Part shown: positions 1 to 5,664 of the stretch, one piece after another
Position numbering within the stretch: the first letter of the stretch is position 1
How the letters are laid out: every line of letters begins with the position of its first letter
Assembly: GCA_015485455.1 (NCBI GenBank)
Contig: WFTN01000224.1
Coordinates: 1 to 9,990, forward strand
Direction of reading: 5' to 3'
Source of the DNA: Planctomycetota bacterium
GTDB taxonomy: Bacteria; Planctomycetota; GCA-002687715; DRQF01
DNA: 9,990 nucleotides
Translations under genes and position numbers: made by a program
The notes under the pieces: model-generated
What the model was told of the DNA's origin: nothing
What the model saw: the letters and a program-made list of their open reading frames with translations, nothing else
Database searches by the model: none

Positions 1-2
1 AT

Positions 3-965
3 ACTGACGGCATAGTCAAGCTCGAAGGGCTGCGGGCTGGTGAGCTGCATCTGTTTTGTCGAGATGAAATCATGCTCCCTGCGGATAGGACAGCGGTCCG
101 AATCTTGCAAATCCCCCATGATGGTATCGTGAAGGTGGACATGGTGGAGCCTGTCGTCGCAGTAGCACAATTTGAAAAACTAACGGCGGTGCCCCACAGC
201 TTTCAGATCGCGATAAAGACCAAATTCGCAGGAGGTCTCTTTCAGCTAGATGAAATTAAGAAAACCTTGGAAAACAAGTGGCCGGGATCCCTTGTCTTCG
301 TTGCTTTGCCAAATGAGGTTATGGCGGAGGAATTGTCGCTCAGTTATGTCGAACGTAAAAGAGTCGAAAGCGCTAGCATTGATTTCGTTCCACTATCAGA
401 GTTTCAGAGGCCGACAATTGTTGCTGCGGACGTAAAGTCAGCGCGCGTTGTTCAGTTCAGCGTAGAAGATGAGCAGGGCAAGTTGAAGGGATTCCGAAAT
501 TTCTCCCTTCATTTTCGTCAGGCTCTACACGGCAATCGCGCCTTTTTTGTCAGCCATGCAAATGAATCTGAAGTCTATCGATTATTGCCCGGTAAGTACT
601 TCGCCCGAGTCTACACGCCGTACTGTGATATGAAACGGCAAGAAATTCCGTTTGAAATTGACGATGAGACGAACAAGGTGAATTTGAAACTAATTGATGA
701 AATTTGGAGAGTGAAGGTGAGAGTTGGCTCCGAGGATGGCTTACTACGTGGGACCAAGCTTCTCGTTAAGGAATTGGCTGCCCCCCGAGCGCCTTGGCCC
801 AGGAAACTTCAGAGCTTCGAAATTGAACTTTGGCTACCGGTCAAAAAAGTTATTGAGCTTCAGGCATTTGCCCCAGGGTATCTTCCTGGGCTCGGTTTTG
901 CGGATTTCAAGAATCCCCCGAAGTCAAGAACGATAGAACTGAAAATGAAGCGATCTCACCGATGA
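3..965 (+). CDS. Carboxypeptidase-regulatory-like (beta-sandwich) protein, 3' part
   Basis: The reading frame is open from the first full codon at position 3, with no stop before the ATG at 72, so the gene almost certainly begins upstream and the ATG at 72 is internal. About 320 codons are visible. The first residues read like a carboxypeptidase regulatory-like (prealbumin-type) strand pair: a DG turn, a hydrophobic strand, then GLRAGELHLF, which matches the family's 'gLpxGxyxL' pattern. A second such turn is LLPGKYFARV at visible residues 194-203. The rest alternates polar and hydrophobic residues with no enzymatic motif, as expected for a chain of beta-sandwich modules. Secretion cannot be judged because the N-terminus is missing. 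Its stop overlaps the next start (ATGA, 962-965), so it is probably translated together with the MauE/DoxX-like gene. No function is assigned. The fold call rests on pattern only. Confidence 0.6.
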   Translation, partial: TDGIVKLEGLRAGELHLFCRDEIMLPADRTAVRILQIPHDGIVKVDMVEPVVAVAQFEKLTAVPHSFQIAIKTKFAGGLFQLDEIKKTLENKWPGSLVFVALPNEVMAEELSLSYVERKRVESASIDFVPLSEFQRPTIVAADVKSARVVQFSVEDEQGKLKGFRNFSLHFRQALHGNRAFFVSHANESEVYRLLPGKYFARVYTPYCDMKRQEIPFEIDDETNKVNLKLIDEIWRVKVRVGSEDGLLRGTKLLVKELAAPRAPWPRKLQSFEIELWLPVKKVIELQAFAPGYLPGLGFADFKNPPKSRTIELKMKRSHR

Positions 966-1348
966 ATTCGCCAAGAATGCGAGTCGCCGTGTCTGCTCTG
1001 CTGGCGCTTTCCTTGATCACTACTGCGGTTGTCAAGATTGTGAACGGATTCGACGACGTCATGTCATTGTCTCGACTCAGTTACTATACAGCTATCATGT
1101 TGGAATTCCTCTTAGCTGGCCTACTATTCACGCGGTATTGGAGATTGGCGGCGCTACTGACCCTCTTGTTCGTAATTTTCGGTATCGGCTATCAGCATTT
1201 TCTTGTGCCGGAAGGGAAAATCTGTGGGTGCACTGGTCTGCCGGATATTCCAAACGAACAAGCTGCTTCTCGACTTGTATCAGGTGTTGTGGGGGCTTTG
1301 GCTTCGTTCACGTTGTTGATCAAGATCACCACATCGTCTGATTCTTAG
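962..1348 (+). CDS. MauE/DoxX-like four-helix membrane protein
   Basis: A 128-residue, strongly hydrophobic protein with four likely membrane helices at about residues 8-27, 42-58, 61-80 and 103-121. Between helices 3 and 4 is KICGCTG (Cys88, Cys90), resembling the CGC(F)G motif of MauE/DoxX-family redox-associated membrane proteins. Helices and motif are in the order expected for that family, and the length is normal. MauE itself is needed for methylamine dehydrogenase maturation, but most relatives are uncharacterised, so a role in thiol/redox or electron transfer at the cytoplasmic membrane is only family-level inference. The ATG at 962 overlaps the preceding stop by four bases (ATGA), and no strong Shine-Dalgarno is visible, consistent with translational coupling. 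The start gives a short charged N-terminus (MNSPRMR) before helix 1, which is sensible. Confidence 0.62.
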   Translation: MNSPRMRVAVSALLALSLITTAVVKIVNGFDDVMSLSRLSYYTAIMLEFLLAGLLFTRYWRLAALLTLLFVIFGIGYQHFLVPEGKICGCTGLPDIPNEQAASRLVSGVVGALASFTLLIKITTSSDS

Positions 1349-1365
1349 CGATTCAATTTCTTGTC

Positions 1366-1527
1366 ACAATGTGGCCGAACGGGCGACCACCACCCGCTCC
1401 AAACTTAGGGAAGAAGCTGTGGCCGTCCGCGGGCGGTCACTTCATCTGTACCACCTCAAGTTGGCCAATCACTTCAATACCAGTGAAGGTGGGCTGCCTC
1501 CAAGGGGGCGACCTCCTTACGTTTTTC
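1366..1527. repeat. Imperfect direct repeat, copy A
   Basis: This segment matches 3084-3222 in the same orientation. The best part, 1475-1527 against 3170-3222, is identical at 51 of 53 positions by eye, without gaps. Upstream of it the similarity is patchy: both copies have AATGTGGCC, a GGGAAGAAG(C/T)TGTGGCC block and a GTCAC block, with gaps between. Similarity stops at 1527/3222. Copy A contains two hairpins: GTGGCCG (1371-1377) with CGACCAC (1384-1390), one mismatch; and GTGGCCGTCC (1419-1428) with GGGCGGTCAC (1431-1440), including two G-U pairs. The pair of repeats brackets the ATPase gene. It could be a trace of recombination or the remains of two related genes and their 3' flanks. Confidence 0.75.
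1474..1527 (-). pseudogene. Relic of a lipoprotein C-terminus
   Basis: Read on the minus strand, this stretch encodes EKRKEVAPLEAAHLHWY followed by a TGA stop. The intact lipoprotein gene at 3169-3699 ends EKRKEVDPLEAAHLHWY with the same stop. The single amino-acid difference is Asp to Ala. Upstream of the shared part (above 1527) the frame no longer resembles the intact gene, so only about 17 codons survive. It is too short to be a functional gene and is best read as the 3' remnant of a paralogue, or a duplicated tail carried with the ATPase segment. Confidence 0.65.
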
Positions 1528-1679
1528 AAGACGGCAAAGAATGACATGTAGCACATGGCTCGGAATTTGACTTCATGCCATTGCCCACTAAGGCGGCTGC
1601 TGTCCCGCATTGGGGCGCTCCCGAAGGAGGGGTGGGTGGGACGATGGCCTGGGCCCGGTCCAGCAGTTGACCGATACCG
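1528..1679. other. Intergenic stretch, no gene seen
   Basis: Between the relic and the stop codon of the ATPase gene. It contains a G-rich run at about 1614-1642 (GCGCTCCCGAAGGAGGGGTG and onward) and a weak, mismatched dyad around 1647-1664. No run of Ts (read on the minus strand) makes a convincing terminator for the ATPase. The short open frames here lack a ribosome binding site and resemble nothing I recognise. Confidence 0.5.
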
Positions 1680-2849
1680 CTAAGTGAGGGTGTTCCAGAT
1701 TTTTTCACGACGCAATGGATTAAATACGCGAACTCCATTCACTTGGTGCTCTTGGTCGCCATTGTAGAGCACGAAGCCGGGCTGGACTCGGTCGATATCT
1801 AGACTCTTAAAGTGAGTTAGACCTTTAAGAGCGTTGATCGAAAATGTCGCGGCGGATTTGATTTCGATGGGAATGAGCTTGCCTTCTTCTTTGATCAAAA
1901 GATCGACCTCGTTGCCGTTGGAATCTCTGAAGAAATATGCCTCTGGCCGAATCCCCTGGTTGAGACCATCTTTAAGGATGTCAGCAATCACGAGGTTTTC
2001 ATAGAGGTTCCCGCGCACAGGGTCTCTCGAAGCTTGGTTGCTGTCATGGATACCTAGAAGCGAAGCTGCAAGACCAACGTCTGTAAAATAAATTTTGGGC
2101 GATTTGACTACGCGCTTACGGATATTGGCGAAATACGGTTGGAGTTCGAAGGCGATGAAGGATGCTTTCAAGACGCTGATCCATTCCTTGATCGTTGTTG
2201 CCGAAACGCCGACATCATTGGAGAGTGAAGTGTAGTTTAGAATCTGCCCGACGCGGCCCGCAAGAAGAGTGAGAAAGCTCTGAAAAGCGGACAAGTCTCG
2301 GAGTCGAATGAGTGAACGGACGTCTCGCTCGACGTAGGTTTGTAAGTAATCATTGTAGAACCGTCTCGACTCGATTTCGTTCTTGTGTTTTCTTGGAAAG
2401 AACCCTGATGCAATCAATTCGAATGCCCCGAGTTCTCTTTCGGCTTGTCGAAGCTCTGAAATCGACAAAGGCCAAAGGGCGAGCATGGCAGTCCGGCCTG
2501 CGAGCGATTGAGTGACGGATTGGTGCAAAAGGGTCTGATGGCTCCCTGTTAAGATGAAGTGGCCAGCAATCTGTTTGTTGTCGACGATGCCTTGGATGTA
2601 AGAAAGCAAGTTGGGAAGAATTTGGATTTCGTCCAAGATTCCGCCGCCATCGCATTGCGACAGGAATCCTCTCGGATCAGCTTCTGCCGCGGCTCGCACA
2701 TCTGGATCTTCAAGTGAGAAGTAGGCCTTGTTTGGGAAGCACGCTTTCACCAAGGTTGTCTTCCCTGACTGCCTTGGCCCCAGAATTGTGACAACAGGGT
2801 AATCAGCGGCGCACTTCGATAACTCAAGGCTCAAATCTCTATGAATCAT
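1680..2849 (-). CDS. AAA-family ATPase with DUF4143 C-terminal domain
   Basis: A 389-residue protein when started at the ATG at 2849. The frame stays open 62 codons further upstream, but that extension is low-complexity-looking and unlike the family, whose members begin just before a strand such as YPVVTILGPRQSGKTTL. Motifs in order: Walker A GPRQSGKT (about residues 24-31), Walker B GGGILDEIQ, sensor-like HFILTGSHQ, a winged-helix-like middle (GVSATTIKEWISVLKA), and a DUF4143 tail with FRDSNGNEVDLLI followed by IPIEIKSA. That last pair has the E-V-D...E-x-K spacing of PD-(D/E)XK nuclease folds. Proteins of this family are abundant, usually solitary, and of unknown function; roles in nucleic-acid transactions or defence are suggested but unproven. 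The gene stands alone, opposite to the upstream pair, between two direct repeats, with an inverted repeat just upstream. It appears intact. Confidence 0.9.
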   Translation of the reverse strand: MIHRDLSLELSKCAADYPVVTILGPRQSGKTTLVKACFPNKAYFSLEDPDVRAAAEADPRGFLSQCDGGGILDEIQILPNLLSYIQGIVDNKQIAGHFILTGSHQTLLHQSVTQSLAGRTAMLALWPLSISELRQAERELGAFELIASGFFPRKHKNEIESRRFYNDYLQTYVERDVRSLIRLRDLSAFQSFLTLLAGRVGQILNYTSLSNDVGVSATTIKEWISVLKASFIAFELQPYFANIRKRVVKSPKIYFTDVGLAASLLGIHDSNQASRDPVRGNLYENLVIADILKDGLNQGIRPEAYFFRDSNGNEVDLLIKEEGKLIPIEIKSAATFSINALKGLTHFKSLDIDRVQPGFVLYNGDQEHQVNGVRVFNPLRREKIWNTLT

Positions 2850-2870
2850 GATCTGATTATCGCCATGGTT

Positions 2871-2905
2871 TATGTAAATCTCAAGTTCAACTTTGGATTT
2901 ACATA
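2871..2905 (-). promoter_or_regulatory. Perfect inverted repeat upstream of the ATPase
   Basis: TATGTAAATC (2871-2880) and GATTTACATA (2896-2905) are exact reverse complements separated by 15 bases. The near arm lies 22 bases upstream of the ATPase start. The AT-rich, operator-like arms and the location suggest a protein binding site or an mRNA hairpin in the 5' leader. I see no clear -35/-10 pair inside it. Function is inferred from position and symmetry only. Confidence 0.55.
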
Positions 2906-3083
2906 GAAATGGGGGGGCCGGATTTCCAGTGGAACGCCAATTTCTTGGTCTCGAGGGCACCACCCCTCGCTCGAATACTGTTTCGTTTGGGCCACGTTCA
3001 CTTGAGTTGCGTCCACTGAAGTGGGAGAGGAACAAGGAGAAATTCCGCTTCGGCCCTGCCAGCTTTCTTCATAAATCTGGCCA
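2906..3083. other. Intergenic stretch, no gene seen
   Basis: Together with the adjoining sites this makes about 320 bases between the ATPase start and the lipoprotein stop. Both strands have open frames here: the minus-strand one is the upstream extension of the ATPase frame, the plus-strand one encodes nothing recognisable. There is a run of seven Gs near 2911-2917. I do not support a gene here. Confidence 0.45.
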
Positions 3084-3222
3084 AAATGTGGCCCCTATGG
3101 GCCACCCCCATCTGCTCTAAATCAGGGGAAGAAGTTGTGGCCATCCGAGGTGCCGTCACATCCTTGGATCAATACCAGTGAAGGTGGGCTGCCTCCAAAG
3201 GGTCGACCTCCTTACGTTTTTC
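3084..3222. repeat. Imperfect direct repeat, copy B
   Basis: Partner of the copy at 1366-1527. It spans the last 18 codons of the lipoprotein gene (3169-3222) and about 85 bases of its 3' flank. It contains a perfect hairpin, GTGGCCC (3088-3094) and GGGCCAC (3099-3105) with loop CTAT. The corresponding hairpin in copy A has one mismatch. Because this copy contains an intact gene end, it is the better model of the ancestral arrangement. Confidence 0.75.
3088..3105. other. Perfect 7-bp hairpin in the lipoprotein 3' flank
   Basis: GTGGCCC-CTAT-GGGCCAC lies about 64 bases beyond the minus-strand lipoprotein stop. It could act as a transcript-end structure for that gene, but on the minus strand it is followed by ACATTTTGGCC rather than a long U-tract, so it is at best a weak intrinsic terminator. 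Confidence 0.4.
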
Positions 3223-3699
3223 CTCATCCTGGTCCTTGACCTTTTGCCACCATGACCGATAGGCCTGAGCGGCTTTGGCTAAGTTCGCCTTGGACATTTC
3301 TTCCCATGACATGTCTTTGTTCTGGGCTCCGAGGCAGAGAGGATTCAAGGACGGATAGCCACTTTTGGCCTTGTTGCGCATGCTCTCCACCAACCACAGG
3401 GCCATGATGCCCTCCGGACAACTGAATTGTGCCTGGGAAGACAGTGGGTTGGCGGGGAATGACTTGAGGTCGGTTGTGCTGTCAGCTCGCGCCAAGAGTG
3501 CATCGACGTCCTGCCAATCGAGCTGGGGTAGGGACCTTCCCTCCCAGGAACCATCGACCATACTGCCTAAGATCCGAAGGACTTTCTCGTTGGAGGCCAC
3601 CGGTTTGGTGGCTTCACTCGGAGTGCTCCTTTCTTCACAAGAACAGATGAGCAAAGAACAGAGAATCAAAACTTGGGCTACACATGTGTGTGTTCTCAT
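3169..3699 (-). CDS. Small secreted lipoprotein, unknown family
   Basis: A 176-residue protein. The N-terminus has a short polar start (MRTHT), a hydrophobic core (VLILCSLLI) and LICSC, a plausible lipobox with Cys21 as the lipidated residue, followed by EER, so export and anchoring to a membrane are likely. The mature part is polar and includes EGIMALWLVESMR and YPSLNPL, a pattern I associate only loosely with short uncharacterised proteins. The C-terminal 50 residues are charged and helical (SWWQKVKDQDEEKRKEVDPL), ending in HLHWY. No catalytic motif is seen. The start is well supported by AGGAGG four bases before the ATG. The last 18 codons lie in direct repeat copy B, and a relic of the same tail is present at 1474-1527, so the gene probably belongs to a family with more than one member in this genome. 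Confidence 0.7.
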   Translation of the reverse strand: MRTHTCVAQVLILCSLLICSCEERSTPSEATKPVASNEKVLRILGSMVDGSWEGRSLPQLDWQDVDALLARADSTTDLKSFPANPLSSQAQFSCPEGIMALWLVESMRNKAKSGYPSLNPLCLGAQNKDMSWEEMSKANLAKAAQAYRSWWQKVKDQDEEKRKEVDPLEAAHLHWY

Positions 3700-3703
3700 A
3701 TAA

Positions 3704-3709
3704 CCTCCT
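3704..3709 (-). promoter_or_regulatory. Shine-Dalgarno for the lipoprotein gene
   Basis: On the minus strand AGGAGG is followed by TTAT and the ATG at 3699. It is a full consensus match with short (4-base) spacing and fixes the start of the lipoprotein gene. Confidence 0.75.
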
Positions 3710-3795
3710 TTCGTTTCCTGAAGATCCTACTTCACCTCCACATAAAGATTGTCACAACTTGGTAAATCTTCAGAGGCTCTTTGCGCTCTACCTAC

Positions 3796-3852
3796 GATCT
3801 TGATCTTGATCTTGATCTTGATCTTGATCTTGATCTTGATCTTGATCTTGAT
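3796..3852. repeat. GATCTT hexanucleotide microsatellite, 9.5 copies
   Basis: Fifty-seven bases of perfectly repeated GATCTT. Because the unit is six bases, reading through gives the dipeptides (Ile-Leu)n on the plus strand and (Lys-Ile)n on the minus strand, which creates two artificial open frames (roughly 3727-3954 minus and 3749-4009 plus). Those frames begin at TTG, lack convincing ribosome binding sites and have no recognisable domain, so I do not call genes. Copy-number change by slippage would not shift a frame but would alter spacing in this intergenic region. Confidence 0.95.
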
Positions 3853-4098
3853 GGCGCTGGGGCTACAGGCTTCAATATCCTTGAGGTCTAACTGCCGACA
3901 TTTCAGTATCTGCGCAATGTCATTGATCGATTTGTTCTTCGCCCCTTCTCTCAAGGGTTGCTTTTTCCTTCAACTGAGTCACCTTCAGATCGTGCCTTTG
4001 ATCCAATGACCCCTATGTTGGTTGAGAACGATATTACAATGCCAATCCAAAAGACGCCGAAATGAAATTCATGGCAGTCCGCCATTTGGGAAAAAAGC

Positions 4099-4127
4099 TT
4101 GGTTCATGTAGAGAATGCCTCTATACT
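4099..4127 (+). promoter_or_regulatory. Candidate sigma70-type promoter
   Basis: TTGGTT (4099-4104) and TATACT (4122-4127) are separated by exactly 17 bases. The -10 matches consensus at five of six positions, the -35 only at three. If used, it would give a leader of about 300 bases before the cystathionine gamma-synthase-like gene. Such matches occur by chance, so this is tentative. Confidence 0.3.
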
Positions 4128-4202
4128 TTCGCCGTCCCACCATAGGGACAGAAAAAACAGAGATCAAGAATGTCAACGATGCAAACCAACATGATGCAAA
4201 TG

Positions 4203-4219
4203 CCCCGCCCAGGTCGGGG
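4203..4219 (+). other. GC-rich hairpin in the putative leader
   Basis: CCCCG (4203-4207) pairs with CGGGG (4215-4219) around a seven-base loop, and the flanks CAAA/TTTG can pair further out. There is no U-run after it, so it is not an intrinsic terminator. It could be part of a structured leader or be accidental. Confidence 0.3.
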
Positions 4220-4404
4220 ATGCGTTTGGTCGTTGAGAGCTTCAAAGTAAGCAGCATCGATTGAAGGCGCCCGATCCTGGGCCACACTCACCAATAATTC
4301 ATGAGCCTTTCACCTGCTAGGCAATCTACGTCTTCACATCGTCGTGGAGAAAACAGATTGCCCTGCAGACGAGCGACTCGATTCCATCAACACGTTTAAC
4401 GCAT

Positions 4405-4416
4405 AGCTCATGAGCT
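4405..4416. promoter_or_regulatory. 12-bp perfect palindrome upstream of the operon
   Basis: AGCTCATGAGCT reads the same on both strands and ends 15 bases before the ATG at 4432, next to the ribosome binding site. A dimeric repressor bound here would block initiation, or the RNA could fold locally. No family-specific operator is recognised, and it is not a MetJ box (AGACGTCT repeats). Confidence 0.35.
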
Positions 4417-4423
4417 CTTTCTC

Positions 4424-4456
4424 AGGAGATCATGAACAGCGCGCAGAAGCAGGAAG
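4424..4456 (+). promoter_or_regulatory. Two alternative ribosome binding sites for the first operon gene
   Basis: AGGAG at 4424-4428 sits only three bases before the ATG at 4432, which is tight. AGGAAG at 4451-4456 sits eight bases before an in-frame ATG at 4465 (codon 12). Family alignment does not decide, since conservation begins after both (FETRAVHGG). The protein may therefore start at 4465 and be 399 residues long. Confidence 0.5.
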
Positions 4457-5664
4457 TAAACGTTATGCAGTCAGCGTCCGTACATCGATTCGAAACCCGT
4501 GCCGTTCATGGTGGCCACACCAAGCCAATTGCCGAAGGCGCTATGGTCTCGCCCATTTTTCAATCTACAACATATGCCCAAAACTCCATCGGAGATTCTA
4601 TTCAACACACCTATAGCCGGGCTTCGAACCCGACGGTAGCGCGCTTGGAGGAGGCCATTGCCTCTCTTGATCAGCGACAACACGCAATTTGTTTTGCCAC
4701 TGGTATGTCAGCTAGCACGGCTCTGTTTTTTGCTTTGCTCCAATCTGGGGACGAACTCATTTGCTCTGATGTGGTCTACGGAGGAACCACACGATTGATT
4801 GAGGAAGTTCTCCAACCCCTGGGAATTGAAGTTCGATTCATCGATACATCTGATGCCACCGCACTGAGGCGATCTATCAGCAAGAGGACAAAGCTTGTCT
4901 TTGTTGAGTCCCCAGCGAATCCAACTCTCAAGATAGCTGACATCGGGGCTCTCGCCGAAGTGACAAAGCGGGCAGGAACGTTGCTTGCTGTTGACAATAC
5001 TTTTCTCACGCCCTGTCTGCAGAATTGCCGGGAACTCGGAGCGGACATCGCCCTTTATTCCACAACAAAGTATTTCGATGGCCATAATGTCACAGTGGGC
5101 GGCGCCTTGACCCTCGACGATGCACAGTTGGCGAAAAAACTGAGGCGTCTTCTGAAGACGATGGGGTTGAATCAAAAGCCGTTTGAGGCATGGTTGACTC
5201 TTCAAGGCATTCAGACTCTCCCACTGCGTATTCATCAGCAATCGCGAACGGCGTTGGAGTTGGCATCCTGGTTAGAAGGCTTACCCGCGATTGCCCATGT
5301 CTTTTACCCTGGATTGCCTTCCCATTTTCAGTTTTCTCTGGCATCCAAGCAACAAGAAGCCGGGGGGGGCATCATTGCCTTTGAACTGAAGAGCGGATTC
5401 GCTGGGGCCCGCTCCTTGGTTTCTTCAGTGCAGCTCATCACGTTAGCAGAGAATCTAGGAGCCACTCAGTCAATTGTGACTCATCCAGCGTCGATGACTC
5501 ATGCTGATTTGAACCCTCATGATGGAGCACGGATAGGAATCACGCCTGGTCTTATTCGACTTTCTGTTGGTTTGGAGAGTTTTGATGATCTCAAAGCTGA
5601 CTTGGCGTTTTGCCTTCTCAATTTGTCTGATTCCATAAGCGCCACAGGGGAGGTAACGCTGTGA
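4432..5664 (+). CDS. metB: Cystathionine gamma-synthase-like PLP enzyme
   Basis: A Cys/Met-metabolism PLP enzyme (fold type I), 410 residues from ATG 4432 or 399 from ATG 4465, normal for the family. Cystathionine gamma-synthase joins an O-acylated homoserine with cysteine to make cystathionine in the cytoplasm. Visible residues: Y61 and R63 in YSRASNPT (cofactor phosphate binding from the neighbouring subunit), VVYGGT with Y116 stacking on PLP, D188 in VDNTFLTP (ring nitrogen), catalytic Lys213 in STTKYFDGHN, and R376 in GLIRLSVGLES (substrate carboxylate). HPASMTHADL near residue 351 is typical of gamma-synthases and gamma-lyases. The GHNVTVGG stretch differs from the more usual GHSDVVGG and may mark a subfamily. 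O-acylhomoserine sulfhydrylase, cystathionine gamma-lyase or methionine gamma-lyase activity cannot be excluded. The homoserine-forming gene downstream, as in E. coli metBL, favours the synthase. Its stop overlaps the next start (GTGA). Confidence 0.85.
   Translation: MNSAQKQEVNVMQSASVHRFETRAVHGGHTKPIAEGAMVSPIFQSTTYAQNSIGDSIQHTYSRASNPTVARLEEAIASLDQRQHAICFATGMSASTALFFALLQSGDELICSDVVYGGTTRLIEEVLQPLGIEVRFIDTSDATALRRSISKRTKLVFVESPANPTLKIADIGALAEVTKRAGTLLAVDNTFLTPCLQNCRELGADIALYSTTKYFDGHNVTVGGALTLDDAQLAKKLRRLLKTMGLNQKPFEAWLTLQGIQTLPLRIHQQSRTALELASWLEGLPAIAHVFYPGLPSHFQFSLASKQQEAGGGIIAFELKSGFAGARSLVSSVQLITLAENLGATQSIVTHPASMTHADLNPHDGARIGITPGLIRLSVGLESFDDLKADLAFCLLNLSDSISATGEVTL
5649..5653 (+). promoter_or_regulatory. 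Shine-Dalgarno for the kinase-dehydrogenase gene
   Basis: GGAGG seven bases before the GTG at 5661. It lies inside the 3' end of the preceding gene and supports GTG rather than any internal ATG as the start. Confidence 0.75.

Larger units (their letters stand above)
3710..4431. other. Long intergenic region before the sulfur amino acid operon
   Basis: About 720 bases with no gene I can support. It contains the GATCTT microsatellite, a sigma70-like promoter candidate at 4099-4127, a GC-rich hairpin at 4203-4219 and a palindrome at 4405-4416. A minus-strand open frame at 4069-4287 (GTG start) encodes a hydrophobic stretch followed by KYRGILYMNQAFFPNGG; it may be a decayed gene end but I do not recognise it. 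I looked for a SAM or cobalamin riboswitch, which would suit a methionine operon, and saw no recognisable core. Confidence 0.5.

Noticed and set aside
2850..3035. 62-codon N-terminal extension of the ATPase frame
   Set aside because: It does not resemble the family N-terminus, overlaps the inverted repeat, and the ATG at 2849 gives the normal family length.
3796..3852. CRISPR-like regular repeat
   Set aside because: The six-base unit is contiguous with no spacers; it is a microsatellite.
3727..4009. Open frames on both strands through the GATCTT tract, encoding (KI)n and (IL)n
   Set aside because: They are produced by the repeat, start at TTG, have no convincing ribosome binding site and show no recognisable domain.
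4069..4287. Minus-strand open frame with a hydrophobic segment
   Set aside because: GTG start without a ribosome binding site, no known motif; possibly a decayed gene end but not supportable.
4326..4345. MetJ-box-like sequence upstream of the metB-like gene
   Set aside because: Only one partial match (CTACGTCT) to AGACGTCT; the adjacent octamer matches four of eight positions, far below a tandem MetJ operator.
4010..4431. SAM-type riboswitch before the trans-sulfuration operon
   Set aside because: No recognisable conserved core or kink-turn sequence seen by eye; only a simple GC hairpin is present.
4708..5241. Long minus-strand open frame inside the metB-like gene, and similar antisense frames in the kinase-dehydrogenase gene
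   Set aside because: They lie opposite strongly conserved enzyme sequences and are shadows of those genes.
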